DNA from: Peptococcaceae bacterium UBA4068
GTDB lineage: Bacteria; Bacillota; Dehalobacteriia; UBA4068
Assembly: GCA_002382665.1 (NCBI GenBank)
Contig: DFZA01000007.1
Location: forward strand, 88,536 to 152,535
Length of the DNA: 64,000 nucleotides
Direction: 5' to 3'
Both the position numbers and the translations under genes were made by a program. The notes under the pieces are model-generated. The model was not told the DNA's origin. It saw only the letters and a program-made list of their open reading frames with translations, and ran no database searches. Within the stretch, counting starts at the first letter, position 1; the number at the start of each line of letters is the position of its first letter. Below, one piece after another: positions 10,119 through 18,567 of the stretch.

Positions 10119-11537
10119 CTAAAATCTGAAGTCTCTTTTACCGGCTTCAATTTGATTGATATTTTCAGCGGCAATTTTTTTGATTTTCGGATTAGGAATA
10201 TTATCCAGCTCTTTTTCAATCAACTTATCACCTATCGGCCTGGTTTGGTTACTCGCATAATCCATCAGATACTCTTTTAATGTCATCAAAGCGTTGGGAT
10301 GGCAGCAATTCAGAATCTCGCCGTTTTTACAAAGGCTCATAAAGCGGTCGCCGGTTCGTCCCTCTCGATAGCAAGCGGTACAAAAACTCGGTATATAGCC
10401 CAATTCCATCAGCCATTTGACTACTTCGTCAAGCGTTCTTTTATCGCTGACATCAAATTGTTCGGACTTGTCGTCCTCGGCTTCTTCTTCATAATAACCG
10501 CCGACACTGGTACGCGAAGCGCCGCTAATCTGGGAGACGCCAAGTCTAATAACCTTTTCTCTGATCACTTTGCTTTCACGCGTAGAGATAATCATGCCTG
10601 TATACGGTACGGCTATTCTGATACAAGCGCAGATTTTGGCAAAAGTATCGTCGCTGATACCATTATCAAACACATTGGGATCGATATCGTCGGCGTGTTT
10701 GATACGTGGCACACTGATCGTATGTGGTCCGACGCCATGTACGGCTTCCAGATGTTCGGCATGCATCAGCAACGATGCGAACTCATAACGATACAGCTCC
10801 AACCCAAATAAAACGCCCAGGCCAACATCGTCTATACCGCCTTTCATGGCTCTGTCCATGGCTTCGGTATGATAAGCATAATTGTGCTTCGGCCCGGTGG
10901 GATGCAGCTTTTCGTAACTATCCTTATGGTATGTTTCCTGAAAGAGTATGTAAGTGCCAATACCAGCTTCTTTTAGTTTGGAATAATTTTCCACTGTCGT
11001 TGCAGCAATATTGACATTAACGCGCCGGATGGCTCCGTTTTTGTGCTTGATGCTATAAATAGTTTTGATGCATTCCAGTATATATTCAAGCGGGTTATTA
11101 ACAGGGTCCTCACCTGCTTCGATTGCCAGACGTTTATGCCCCATATCCTGCAGAGCTGTTACCTCACGAACAATATCTTCCTGAGATAATTTCTTACGTG
11201 TTATATGTTTGTTTTTGAAATGGTAGGGACAATAAACGCAACCGTTTACACAATAATTGGAGAGATAAAGTGGCGCAAAAATGACGATTCTATTGCCGTA
11301 AAAATCCTTTTTCAGTTGTTCCGCCAGATTAAAAATCTCCCGCACTCTTTGCGAGTCTTGGCAATCCAATAACACTGCCGCTTCCTGGTGGGTTAAACCT
11401 TTTCTCTGTTTGGCTTTATTAAGTATTTGATCGATTAGTTCTAAATTATTTTTGTTTTCTTCCGCATACTTTAACGTTGCCAATACTTCCTGATGATTGA
11501 TAAACTCTTCTGCTTTAAGTGATTTTGGGTTATACAT
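10119..11537 (-). CDS. hydG: [FeFe]-hydrogenase maturase HydG, radical SAM tyrosine lyase
   Basis: A protein of 472 residues that cleaves tyrosine to give the CO and CN ligands of the H-cluster. The radical-SAM cluster motif is CX3CX2C (CVNGCVYC, about residue 95) and the auxiliary cluster motif is near the C-terminus (CTACYREGRTGDRFMSLCK). The start at 11537 (MYNPKSLKAEEF) is preferred over the upstream in-frame ATG because AGGA lies 8 nt before it and the length then matches the family. It is downstream of the TM1266-type regulator and upstream of hydF in one operon. All catalytic cysteines are intact. Confidence 0.97.
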   Translation of the reverse strand: MYNPKSLKAEEFINHQEVLATLKYAEENKNNLELIDQILNKAKQRKGLTHQEAAVLLDCQDSQRVREIFNLAEQLKKDFYGNRIVIFAPLYLSNYCVNGCVYCPYHFKNKHITRKKLSQEDIVREVTALQDMGHKRLAIEAGEDPVNNPLEYILECIKTIYSIKHKNGAIRRVNVNIAATTVENYSKLKEAGIGTYILFQETYHKDSYEKLHPTGPKHNYAYHTEAMDRAMKGGIDDVGLGVLFGLELYRYEFASLLMHAEHLEAVHGVGPHTISVPRIKHADDIDPNVFDNGISDDTFAKICACIRIAVPYTGMIISTRESKVIREKVIRLGVSQISGASRTSVGGYYEEEAEDDKSEQFDVSDKRTLDEVVKWLMELGYIPSFCTACYREGRTGDRFMSLCKNGEILNCCHPNALMTLKEYLMDYASNQTRPIGDKLIEKELDNIPNPKIKKIAAENINQIEAGKRDFRF

Positions 11538-11598
11538 TTGACATTTTCCTTTCTTTTGAGTCAGAGAATTCTTCCTCATTAGTAAATTAATTTATTAT

Positions 11599-11856
11599 TT
11601 AGTTTTCAAGCTTTAAATTTGAGTAAGCAGTTTTGACAACTATCCCCGGCAGTCTACCTATTTTGCCAGATAAGGCGCTGATGGTATCCTGCGGAGCATC
11701 AACGGCGATGCTGATAATGCTGATATCCCTTTTGTGATAAGGAATTCCCATTCTGCCGACTATATACTGTCTGTAATCCGGAAAGATGTTGTTGAGCTTT
11801 TCGATTGATTCTTTATCTTCCACGATAATAGAAATTAAGGCAATTCTTGATTCCAT
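11599..11856 (-). CDS. TM1266-type iron-only hydrogenase system regulator
   Basis: A small ACT/NikR-C-like protein of 85 residues: MESRIALISIIVEDKES, then IPYHKRDISIISIAVDAP and LSGKIGRLPGIVVK. This is the family often encoded with hydE/F/G and annotated as an iron-only hydrogenase system regulator. The ATG at 11856 is chosen because GAGG lies 9 nt upstream; a GTG at 11865 overlaps that site and cannot be the start. First gene of the hyd operon, behind a ~190-nt structured leader. How it regulates is not established; no DNA-binding motif is visible. Confidence 0.88.
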   Translation of the reverse strand: MESRIALISIIVEDKESIEKLNNIFPDYRQYIVGRMGIPYHKRDISIISIAVDAPQDTISALSGKIGRLPGIVVKTAYSNLKLEN

Positions 11857-11887
11857 ATTGAACACCTCGAATCATAAAATATATATA

Positions 11888-11915
11888 AACCCTCTGTCCG
11901 AGAAGACAAAGGGTT
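11888..11915 (-). promoter_or_regulatory. Terminator-like hairpin in the leader of the hyd operon
   Basis: In the minus-strand RNA, AACCCUUUGUC and GACAGAGGGUU form an 11-bp stem (one G-U) with a 6-nt loop. A U/A-rich tract follows and the regulator RBS lies about 20 nt further on. Its position between promoter and first gene suggests attenuation. It could instead be a plain terminator with read-through. Confidence 0.6.
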
Positions 11916-12055
11916 AAATATCAATTTTGTTTGCATTGCTGGCAAACATCCATTATATATTCTCGCCTTGCAGTTCGGAACAAATCCTTACCGGATCAGA
12001 ACGATAACTATTTATTAATGCTCATGACTAGATTCTTCTTATCATTCGCATTATC

Positions 12056-12084
12056 AGCATAACATATTTGATAATATTTATCAA
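12056..12084 (-). promoter_or_regulatory. Promoter of the hyd operon with palindrome over the -35 box
   Basis: Minus strand: TTGATA (12084-12079), 17-nt spacer, TATGCT (12061-12056). The -35 box lies inside the palindrome TTGATAATATTTATCAA (12068-12084, two 7-bp arms around 3 nt), a candidate operator. The promoter begins 8 bp after the ilvB stop, giving the hyd genes their own start. Confidence 0.6.
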
Positions 12085-12091
12085 TAAAAAT

Positions 12092-13765
12092 TTATGGCAT
12101 TAACATTTTATCAAGTGGATCATCGGCTAAAACCATTGGATAGACATAATCTCTTTTGTCGATGATGCAATCGATAAGAACCGGTTGATCGCTGGCAAAC
12201 GCTTCAATTAATACTTTATCAATATCCTCGGTTTTTTCCAGACGGTATGATTGCCAGCCGTATGCTTCCGCCAAACGGCAAAAATCAGGATTGCCCTCCA
12301 GATCAATAGCAAATAAATCTTCGCCGGGGTAGCTGACATCCTCCAATTGACGTACCATCCCCAGGCAGGAGTTATTAATCAAAACAACTTTGATCGGCAG
12401 TTTTTGCGCCTTAATAGTAGCCATCTCCGGTAAATTCATCTGCAAACTACCGTCGCCGGCCACACAAACAACTTTTCTTTTCGGAGCTGCCATCTGAGCG
12501 CCAATAGCAGCGGGTAAGCCGTATCCCATAGTGCCGAGACCGCCGCTGGTCAAAAAGCATCCCGGGTAACAGTGCCGATAATACTGGGCAACTGTCATCT
12601 GGTGCAGACCTACTTCGGTTGTAATTAGTGTGTCAGCAGGTAAAATCTCGGACATTTTCTCGACAATTTGCCGCGGGTTAAGCTTGTCACTCTGTATTCG
12701 TTGTTGCAGATATTCGTTCTTGCTCTTTAGTTCCGCGATTTCATTTAATCTTTGCTGGTTATTAACCGGAGTTAATCTCTTCAGCATATCTTCGATGACA
12801 GTTTTCACATCGCCGACAATCGGTATATGAGAAGACACATTCTTGCTGATCTCCGCCGGGTCAATATCAATATGGATAATTTTTGCCTTGGGAGCAAAAT
12901 TTTCTACGGCAGAGGTAACTCTTTCATCAAACCGGACGCCGAGCGCCAAAATTACATCCGCCGAACATAAACCATAATTAGCTGCCGGGAATCCGTGCAC
13001 GCCGGGCATACCCAGAAACAGAGAATGCTCATAAGGAAACGCGCCCAAACCCATTAATGTCGTCACTACCGGCGCGCTGATCCGTTCCGCAAGAGTTTGT
13101 AACTGTTGGTAGGCGCCCGCCAATATAATACCGCCGCCGGCATAGATCAAGGGATGTTTCGCTTTCTGCAAAGCTTCGCAAGCATGTTTAACCTGTATCG
13201 CATGACCTTTATAATTTGGTTTATAACCGGGCAAATCTAATTGATCGAAAAACTTTTCCGAACAGGCGAACATCGCCACATCTTTGGGAAGATCAATCAA
13301 TACCGGCCCCGGACGCCCACTGGAGGCAATGAAGAAAGCTTCATTTACCACACGTGCAATATCATTAGCATCTGTTACCAGGTAATTATGCTTAGTTATC
13401 GGCTGGGTAATGCCAGTTATATCTACTTCCTGAAAAGCATCGGTGCCCACCAAAGATGATTTTACCTGACCAGTAATCGCCACTACCGGTATTGAATCAA
13501 GGAAAGAATTGGCTAATCCGGTAACAAGATTGGTCGCACCGGGTCCGGAAGTAGCTATACAAACGCCAACTTTATGGCTGACACGCGCATAGCCGTTGGC
13601 CGCATGCGCCGCCGCCTGTTCGTTCCTTGTCAATACGTTTTTGATATTTGATTTACTGATGCTGTGAAAAACCGGCAAGATCGTACCGCCCGGATAACCG
13701 AACACGAGTTCAACACCCTGTTGTTCCAAAGCCCTAATCAGCACTTCAGCCCCTGTGCTAGTCAT
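12092..13765 (-). CDS. ilvB: Acetolactate synthase large (catalytic) subunit
   Basis: A protein of 557 residues that condenses two pyruvates (or pyruvate and 2-oxobutyrate) in branched-chain amino acid synthesis. N-terminal TPP domain VFGYPGGTILP and NEQAAAHAANGYARVS; central FAD domain; C-terminal TPP motif GDGSLQMN ending in VLINN. The start at 13765 (MTSTGAEVLIRAL) is set by GGGGGAG 4 nt upstream and overlaps the ilvN stop by 8 bp, so small and large subunits are translationally coupled. Order ilvD-ilvN-ilvB, with the regulatory subunit first. No ilvC or leu genes are in the window. Confidence 0.97.
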   Translation of the reverse strand: MTSTGAEVLIRALEQQGVELVFGYPGGTILPVFHSISKSNIKNVLTRNEQAAAHAANGYARVSHKVGVCIATSGPGATNLVTGLANSFLDSIPVVAITGQVKSSLVGTDAFQEVDITGITQPITKHNYLVTDANDIARVVNEAFFIASSGRPGPVLIDLPKDVAMFACSEKFFDQLDLPGYKPNYKGHAIQVKHACEALQKAKHPLIYAGGGIILAGAYQQLQTLAERISAPVVTTLMGLGAFPYEHSLFLGMPGVHGFPAANYGLCSADVILALGVRFDERVTSAVENFAPKAKIIHIDIDPAEISKNVSSHIPIVGDVKTVIEDMLKRLTPVNNQQRLNEIAELKSKNEYLQQRIQSDKLNPRQIVEKMSEILPADTLITTEVGLHQMTVAQYYRHCYPGCFLTSGGLGTMGYGLPAAIGAQMAAPKRKVVCVAGDGSLQMNLPEMATIKAQKLPIKVVLINNSCLGMVRQLEDVSYPGEDLFAIDLEGNPDFCRLAEAYGWQSYRLEKTEDIDKVLIEAFASDQPVLIDCIIDKRDYVYPMVLADDPLDKMLMP

Positions 13766-14267
13766 TATTCTCCCCCTTTGCGTTTTTGCTTTTGCCACCG
13801 CGTACCATAGCGATCTCACCGGTACGAACTACCTCGGCAATGCCAAAAGGTTTCAACGCTTCTTCAAAGGCCAGGATTTTCTTTTCTCCGCCTGTAATCT
13901 CTACGATCATTGACGTTGGCGAAAAATCAAGAATATGGCCGCGGAAGATATCAACAACCTGCATCAACTCAGCGCGATTTTCAGGGGTTGGAATGACACG
14001 AAACATCGCCAAGCCTCGCTCAACGAATTCTTCGCCGGTTATATTATATATCTTTATAACTTCTATCAGTTTATGAAGCTGCTTCGTCACCTGTTCAATG
14101 GTCTTTTGGTCGCCTTCTACAACGATAGTCATCCGCGATATTTCTTTTTTGTCGGTTGTGCTGACTGACAGACTTTCGATATTGTATCCACGACGGCTGA
14201 ACAAACCGGCTACCCGGGAAAGAACGCCGGTTCTGTTTTCTACCAATATAGATAACGTATGCCTCAT
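13758..14267 (-). CDS. ilvN: Acetolactate synthase small (regulatory) subunit
   Basis: A protein of 169 residues with an N-terminal ACT domain (MRHTLSILVENRTGVLSRVAGLFSRR, usual length about 160-170) that binds valine for feedback inhibition, and the C-terminal ALS_ss domain (EITGGEKKILAFEEALKPFGI). GAGGAGG lies 5 nt before the ATG at 14267; an upstream in-frame Met is not used because the RBS lies between the two. It starts 31 bp after the ilvD stop and overlaps ilvB by 8 bp. Confidence 0.96.
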   Translation of the reverse strand: MRHTLSILVENRTGVLSRVAGLFSRRGYNIESLSVSTTDKKEISRMTIVVEGDQKTIEQVTKQLHKLIEVIKIYNITGEEFVERGLAMFRVIPTPENRAELMQVVDIFRGHILDFSPTSMIVEITGGEKKILAFEEALKPFGIAEVVRTGEIAMVRGGKSKNAKGENND

Positions 14268-14298
14268 AATGACCTCCTCATGTTTCAATGACCTAACA

Positions 14299-15954
14299 TT
14301 ATTTGATAGTGATTGCTCCTTGCGCTGCTGAGGTTACACGCTTGGCGTATTTGGCCATGTAACCTTTGGTGATTTTAGGCTCAGGCAGCTTCCAGGCAGC
14401 TCTGCGTCTAGCTATCTCTTTTTCATCAACTAACAATTGCAGTTTGCCCGCGGGAATATCTATTTCAATCAAATCGCCGTCTTCCACAAGGGCGATTAAT
14501 CCACCGTCCGCGGCTTCCGGTGAGACATGGCCGATCGAAGCACCACGGGTAGCGCCGGAAAAACGTCCGTCAGTTATCAACGCTACGCTATCACCAAGGC
14601 CTGCTCCCTGTACCGCTGAAGTTGCCTGCAACATTTCCCGCATGCCCGGACCGCCTTTAGGACCTTCATAACGCAATACTACTACATCACCGGGTCTGAT
14701 TGTTCCATCGGCGACTGCTGCGATAACTTCATCCTCATCAAAGAATACCCGCGCCGGGCCGGTATGTTTCATCATTTCCGGCAATACCGCAGCTTTTTTA
14801 ACAACAGAACCTTCTTCGGCAAGATTGCCCCAGAGCACGGCCAAACCGCCAGCTTGGCTGTAGGCGTTAGCTTTTGATCTGATTACATCGTCATCTATTA
14901 CTGGACGCAAGTGGTCTTTTATCGTACCACCGGCTACCGTCAGTTGCGAACTGTCGATCAAACCGTTTTGATCTAAGACGTTAAGTAATGCATAGATGCC
15001 GCCGGCAGCATCTAAATCCTGTAAATGATAAGCCCCTGACGGTGCAATCTTGCAGAGATGCGGCGTTGCCGCACTGACTTGCTCGGCACTCTTAAGCGTT
15101 ATGGTAATGCCAACTTCGTGGGCTATTGCCGGTAAATGCAACAGCGTGTTGGTTGATCCGCCCATGGCCATATCTGTAACCAACGCATTATGGAAAGCCG
15201 CCTCCGTTAATATCATTGACGGACGTATATCGTCGGTTAATAACTTCATTATTTGCATACCGGCCTCTTTGGCAAGTCTGAGTCTCGCCGAAGCTATAGC
15301 CGGAATGGTGCCGTTACCGGGCAAAGCCATGCCTAATGCTTCGCAGAGACAATTCATTGAATTGGCGGTAAACATGCCGGAACAGGAACCGCAGCCGGGA
15401 CAAGCATTCTTTTCTATTTCAGCAACCTCGTCATGGCTCATTTTGCCGGCGCTGACAGCGCCTACCGCTTCAAACAAAGAATTCAAGTCAAGTGTTTTAT
15501 CCTTGATTTTACCGGCCAACATCGGTCCGCCGCTGACAAAGATCGCAGGCAGATCTAGTCTGGCTGCCGCCATCAACATACCCGGTACAACTTTATCACA
15601 ATTGGGGATAAATACTAAGGCGTCAAAAGCATGAGCCATAGCCATTACTTCGCAGGAATCGGCAATCAACTCACGGCTGCCCAATGAATAGCGCATGCCC
15701 ATATGACCCATGGTAATACCATCGCATACGGCAATCGCCGGGAACTCAACAGGCGTACCGCCGGCCATCCTTACCCCTGCTTTAACCGCATCGGCTATCT
15801 GGCGAAGATGCATATGACCAGGTACAATTTCATTAAACGAATTGACTACGCCAATCAGCGGTCTGTTTAATTCTTCTTCGGTAAATCCCAAAGCATAGAA
15901 TAATGATCTATGTGCCGCTCTGACCAATCCCTGTTTAACTATATCACTTTTCAT
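14299..15954 (-). CDS. ilvD: Dihydroxy-acid dehydratase
   Basis: A protein of 551 residues that dehydrates 2,3-dihydroxy acids to 2-keto acids in valine/isoleucine synthesis. Fe-S cluster cysteines and signatures are visible: [47 protein letters not shown], and near the C-terminus [10 protein letters not shown]. The start at 15954 ([16 protein letters not shown]) has GAGG 8 nt upstream; the frame extends further but without RBS. First gene of the ilvDNB operon, with its own promoter within a long inverted repeat. Confidence 0.97.
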   Translation of the reverse strand: MKSDIVKQGLVRAAHRSLFYALGFTEEELNRPLIGVVNSFNEIVPGHMHLRQIADAVKAGVRMAGGTPVEFPAIAVCDGITMGHMGMRYSLGSRELIADSCEVMAMAHAFDALVFIPNCDKVVPGMLMAAARLDLPAIFVSGGPMLAGKIKDKTLDLNSLFEAVGAVSAGKMSHDEVAEIEKNACPGCGSCSGMFTANSMNCLCEALGMALPGNGTIPAIASARLRLAKEAGMQIMKLLTDDIRPSMILTEAAFHNALVTDMAMGGSTNTLLHLPAIAHEVGITITLKSAEQVSAATPHLCKIAPSGAYHLQDLDAAGGIYALLNVLDQNGLIDSSQLTVAGGTIKDHLRPVIDDDVIRSKANAYSQAGGLAVLWGNLAEEGSVVKKAAVLPEMMKHTGPARVFFDEDEVIAAVADGTIRPGDVVVLRYEGPKGGPGMREMLQATSAVQGAGLGDSVALITDGRFSGATRGASIGHVSPEAADGGLIALVEDGDLIEIDIPAGKLQLLVDEKEIARRRAAWKLPEPKITKGYMAKYAKRVTSAAQGAITIK

Positions 15955-16023
15955 AATATCAACCTCGGTTCTTCCCCATTTTTTAATAAGCGGCCGAACA
16001 ACGGCCGCCATGCTAATAATATT

Positions 16024-16074
16024 ATAATATAGTTTAGAGCCTGTAATGTCAAGACCACAGGCTCTAAACTATAT
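16024..16074 (-). promoter_or_regulatory. ilvDNB promoter embedded in an 18-bp perfect inverted repeat
   Basis: Minus strand: TTGACA (16052-16047), 17-nt spacer, TATTAT (16029-16024). Perfect inverted repeat arms of 18 bp lie at 16027-16044 and 16057-16074, with a 12-nt loop that contains the -35 box. The downstream arm forms nearly all of the promoter spacer. As RNA from the upstream xdhC operon it would fold into a terminator-like hairpin, though without a clear U tract. As DNA it may be an operator. Confidence 0.7.
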
Positions 16075-16105
16075 ACCTATAACACTCAAATGCGCGATAA
16101 ATTAA

Positions 16106-17143
16106 TTAACTCAGAGGCTCAATTAGGAAATCTACCGCACCGCCACATACCATACCTTCGTCGGCAACTTCGGCACCGCTGATATCAGCGGCAAAGACAC
16201 TGAGCTGTTTGTTATCAATCGACAGTAAAGCACGCTGTTTGGCATAACTTTCAACGCAACCGCCGCCGACCGTACCGAAACACTGGCCATCTTCTCTGAC
16301 AATCATCTTGGAACCGGCCTCGCGCGGCGCAGATCCCTGACGGCGGATAATTGTGACCATCGCCTCACCCATATCGCCTTTAGTTGCCAGATGTTCCTCT
16401 ACTTCACGATTTGCAATACCGCTGCCTGCTTCTTTTTTTACCTGGATAATCTCCGCCATAATGGCTACCGCTATCTCTTCCGGTGTTTCTGCGCCGATAT
16501 TAAGACCGATTGGTGAATAGACTTTATCGATTCTCTCCTGAGGAATACCTTCTTCAGCAATAGTCTGTTTAACCAAAGCAACTCTATTACGGCTGCCGAT
16601 CATCCCCACATAGGCGTTTTCTTTTTGCAATACCATCCGCAGGCAGTCTGAATCATATTGATGACCGCGAGTTACAATTACAACATAACAATCAGGTCCG
16701 CCCAAATCTGCAAGTGCAATAGCAAAAGGCTGACATATCACTCTGCAATCCGGAAAACGCTGCGTATTGGCAAAATAGCTGCGGTCGTCGATCACCGTTA
16801 CTTTAAAACCGAGAATTTTACCGATAGTCGCTACCGGTAATGAGACATGACCACCGCCGCAGACAATCAGTTGCCGTTCCGAACTTAACGGTTCAACAAA
16901 CATTGTTAATTTTTGATTATTAAAATCAACATCCTGCCAACGGCAGCCGCTGGTTTCATCAACAATTTTAACGGTTTGCCAAAGATCCTTACTGTTTTCG
17001 GGGTAACATTCTGCCAATTCTCCCTTTATCCATAATGCTTTGGCCCCCTTAAAGCTTTCGCCTTTGAATACAGTCGTTAATATTGCTCCGCCTGACAGGG
17101 CTTTTTTAAATGACAGATGATAAAATTCTCTCAAATTTTCCAT
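16106..17143 (-). CDS. XdhC/CoxI family protein with swapped domain order
   Basis: A protein of 345 residues from the family that matures molybdenum hydroxylases by handling the sulfurated cofactor. The Rossmann XdhC_C domain comes first (VCGGGHVSLPVATIGKILGF near residue 92, IGSRNRVALVKQ near 180, IGLNIGAETPEEIAVAIMAEI near 215). The XdhC_CoxI domain comes last (IRRQGSAPREAGSKMIV, GTVGGGCVES). Classical XdhC has the opposite order. Last gene of the yqeC-mocA-yqeB-xdhC operon, 28 bp after yqeB. Together these mark selenium-dependent molybdenum hydroxylase maturation; the hydroxylase itself is not in the window. Confidence 0.88.
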   Translation of the reverse strand: MENLREFYHLSFKKALSGGAILTTVFKGESFKGAKALWIKGELAECYPENSKDLWQTVKIVDETSGCRWQDVDFNNQKLTMFVEPLSSERQLIVCGGGHVSLPVATIGKILGFKVTVIDDRSYFANTQRFPDCRVICQPFAIALADLGGPDCYVVIVTRGHQYDSDCLRMVLQKENAYVGMIGSRNRVALVKQTIAEEGIPQERIDKVYSPIGLNIGAETPEEIAVAIMAEIIQVKKEAGSGIANREVEEHLATKGDMGEAMVTIIRRQGSAPREAGSKMIVREDGQCFGTVGGGCVESYAKQRALLSIDNKQLSVFAADISGAEVADEGMVCGGAVDFLIEPLS

Positions 17144-17171
17144 GCAAATTTTCCTTTCCTAAATACTTTTT

Positions 17172-17972
17172 CTAAATTTGTTTACCGCTTTTATTGTAAT
17201 AGCCTAATATTGCCGTTAATACCGCCCCGCCCAGGGCACGCGCTTTATCGGAAATAGTGAAACAGTTTTCCGGTATACCGCGTGGATCTACATCTCCAAC
17301 TTTCATTCCCTGATATACAACTAGGTCTTGGTGCAGTAAACCGCGCAGGCAGCCATCTATTAAAGCAACCATTGGTTGATCGCCGCAATAAGCAACTATC
17401 TCTCCTGCTTTAACTAATTCGCTAATTTTTCGTAAAGGCCGAAAAACACCTGCTGACGTTGATTTAAGTAATCGTTCTTTACTTCTGCCGTCGATCACTC
17501 CGGGCGTATCAGTGTTGGGTATTGCTTCGCCTAAAAAAATCAATCTACCTAAATCATGCCCGCGCATTGTTTCGATAACTACATCGACATCCAAACCGGC
17601 ATAAAATCCAGGTCCCATGCCTATTACCAGCGGAGCGCTATCGGCGCAAATACCCGAGTTATATTTCATTAATGTTGCCTCAATCAGTACATCGGGCTGA
17701 TATTCATCAAGTATTTGCAATTCGGGATCAATAATTAGCGGTATATTTCCGCAAGCTTGTTGCTCATATGCCGCCTGCAAATTATCAACCAGCACCGATT
17801 TGACATCTTCCACCTTTTGCTCTCCACAATAAACAGCTTCAGCAAATGCCACTGTTCTTCTGATAGCAGTCGGCTGGTCTATTTCTGTCATCAACGGAAT
17901 AATGCCGGCTTGACACAGTGTATGAGCAATACCGGTTGCCAGGTCTCCCGCTCCTTTAATCAATACTTTCAA
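17172..17972 (-). CDS. yqeB: Selenium-dependent molybdenum hydroxylase maturation protein YqeB (EF2563 family)
   Basis: A protein of 266 residues: VLIKGAGDLATGIAHTLCQAG (Rossmann-like N-terminus), VIGMGPGFYAGLDVDVVIETMRGHDLG, and a lipoyl/biotinyl-like C-terminal fold (GEIVAYCGDQPMVALIDGCLRGLL). The start is taken as TTG at 17972, because a full GGAGGTG lies 7 nt upstream. An ATG at 17990 is in frame but has no RBS. The start lies inside the end of mocA, indicating coupling. Family members are found only with selenium-dependent molybdenum hydroxylases; the biochemical step is not known. Confidence 0.9.
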   Translation of the reverse strand: MKVLIKGAGDLATGIAHTLCQAGIIPLMTEIDQPTAIRRTVAFAEAVYCGEQKVEDVKSVLVDNLQAAYEQQACGNIPLIIDPELQILDEYQPDVLIEATLMKYNSGICADSAPLVIGMGPGFYAGLDVDVVIETMRGHDLGRLIFLGEAIPNTDTPGVIDGRSKERLLKSTSAGVFRPLRKISELVKAGEIVAYCGDQPMVALIDGCLRGLLHQDLVVYQGMKVGDVDPRGIPENCFTISDKARALGGAVLTAILGYYNKSGKQI

Positions 17973-18567
17973 GTTTTGCCACCTCCGCATATTGTTCAGG
18001 AGAATCTATATCTATTCCGATGCCCCTATCATTTACGTCTAAAAACAACACCTGTTGACGGTGTTTTTCAATTAAATACCGTGCGCCGATATCGCCGGAT
18101 AACGATCTGATTTCCTCAAAAAGTTGCGGCGAAAAAATGGTCGGGTTGCCACGTTTACTGTTTTTGTCTACAGGTACAACTATTAAGGCAGAAGAATCAC
18201 AGTAAGCGTCACTCAGCAGCCGGTATGTTTCCGGCTTCACCAACGGTTGATCGCCAAGAATAAACATGGCAGCATAATCTATTGGTACCAATTCAAGCCC
18301 TTTCTTGATCGAGCTGCTTTGTCCGGTCAGATAATCAGGATTATAAACTGTTTTAATGCCTTTGGCATTGGCAATTTTGCAAACTTGCTCAGCACAAAAA
18401 CCGCTCACTAATCCCAGCGGATCTATATTAACAAGCGCGTTATCTATTGTCGCAGCTATCATCGTTTGCTTGCCGAAAGGCATCAATAACTTTTGCTGTC
18501 CCATTCTTTTGGCGCTACCGGCAGCAAGAATAATACCGGCGATATGTCTGTTTACTTTTCCGGGCAT
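17956..18567 (-). CDS. mocA: Molybdenum cofactor nucleotidyltransferase (MocA/YgfJ-like)
   Basis: A protein of 203 residues with the nucleotidyltransferase opening GIILAAGSAKRMGQQKLLMP and the metal-binding region MFILGDQPLVKPE; C-terminal KRGNPTIFSPQLFEEI and GDIGARYLI. MocA enzymes join CTP to molybdopterin to make the dinucleotide cofactor of hydroxylases. It overlaps the upstream yqeC frame by 16 bp and the downstream yqeB start. In this operon it most likely serves the selenium-dependent enzyme class rather than general Moco. Confidence 0.92.
   Translation of the reverse strand: MPGKVNRHIAGIILAAGSAKRMGQQKLLMPFGKQTMIAATIDNALVNIDPLGLVSGFCAEQVCKIANAKGIKTVYNPDYLTGQSSSIKKGLELVPIDYAAMFILGDQPLVKPETYRLLSDAYCDSSALIVVPVDKNSKRGNPTIFSPQLFEEIRSLSGDIGARYLIEKHRQQVLFLDVNDRGIGIDIDSPEQYAEVAKLESID

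Noticed and set aside
11857..12060. T-box or known riboswitch before the hyd regulator
   Set aside because: No T-box sequence, specifier stem or recognised aptamer core was found; kept as an unassigned leader.
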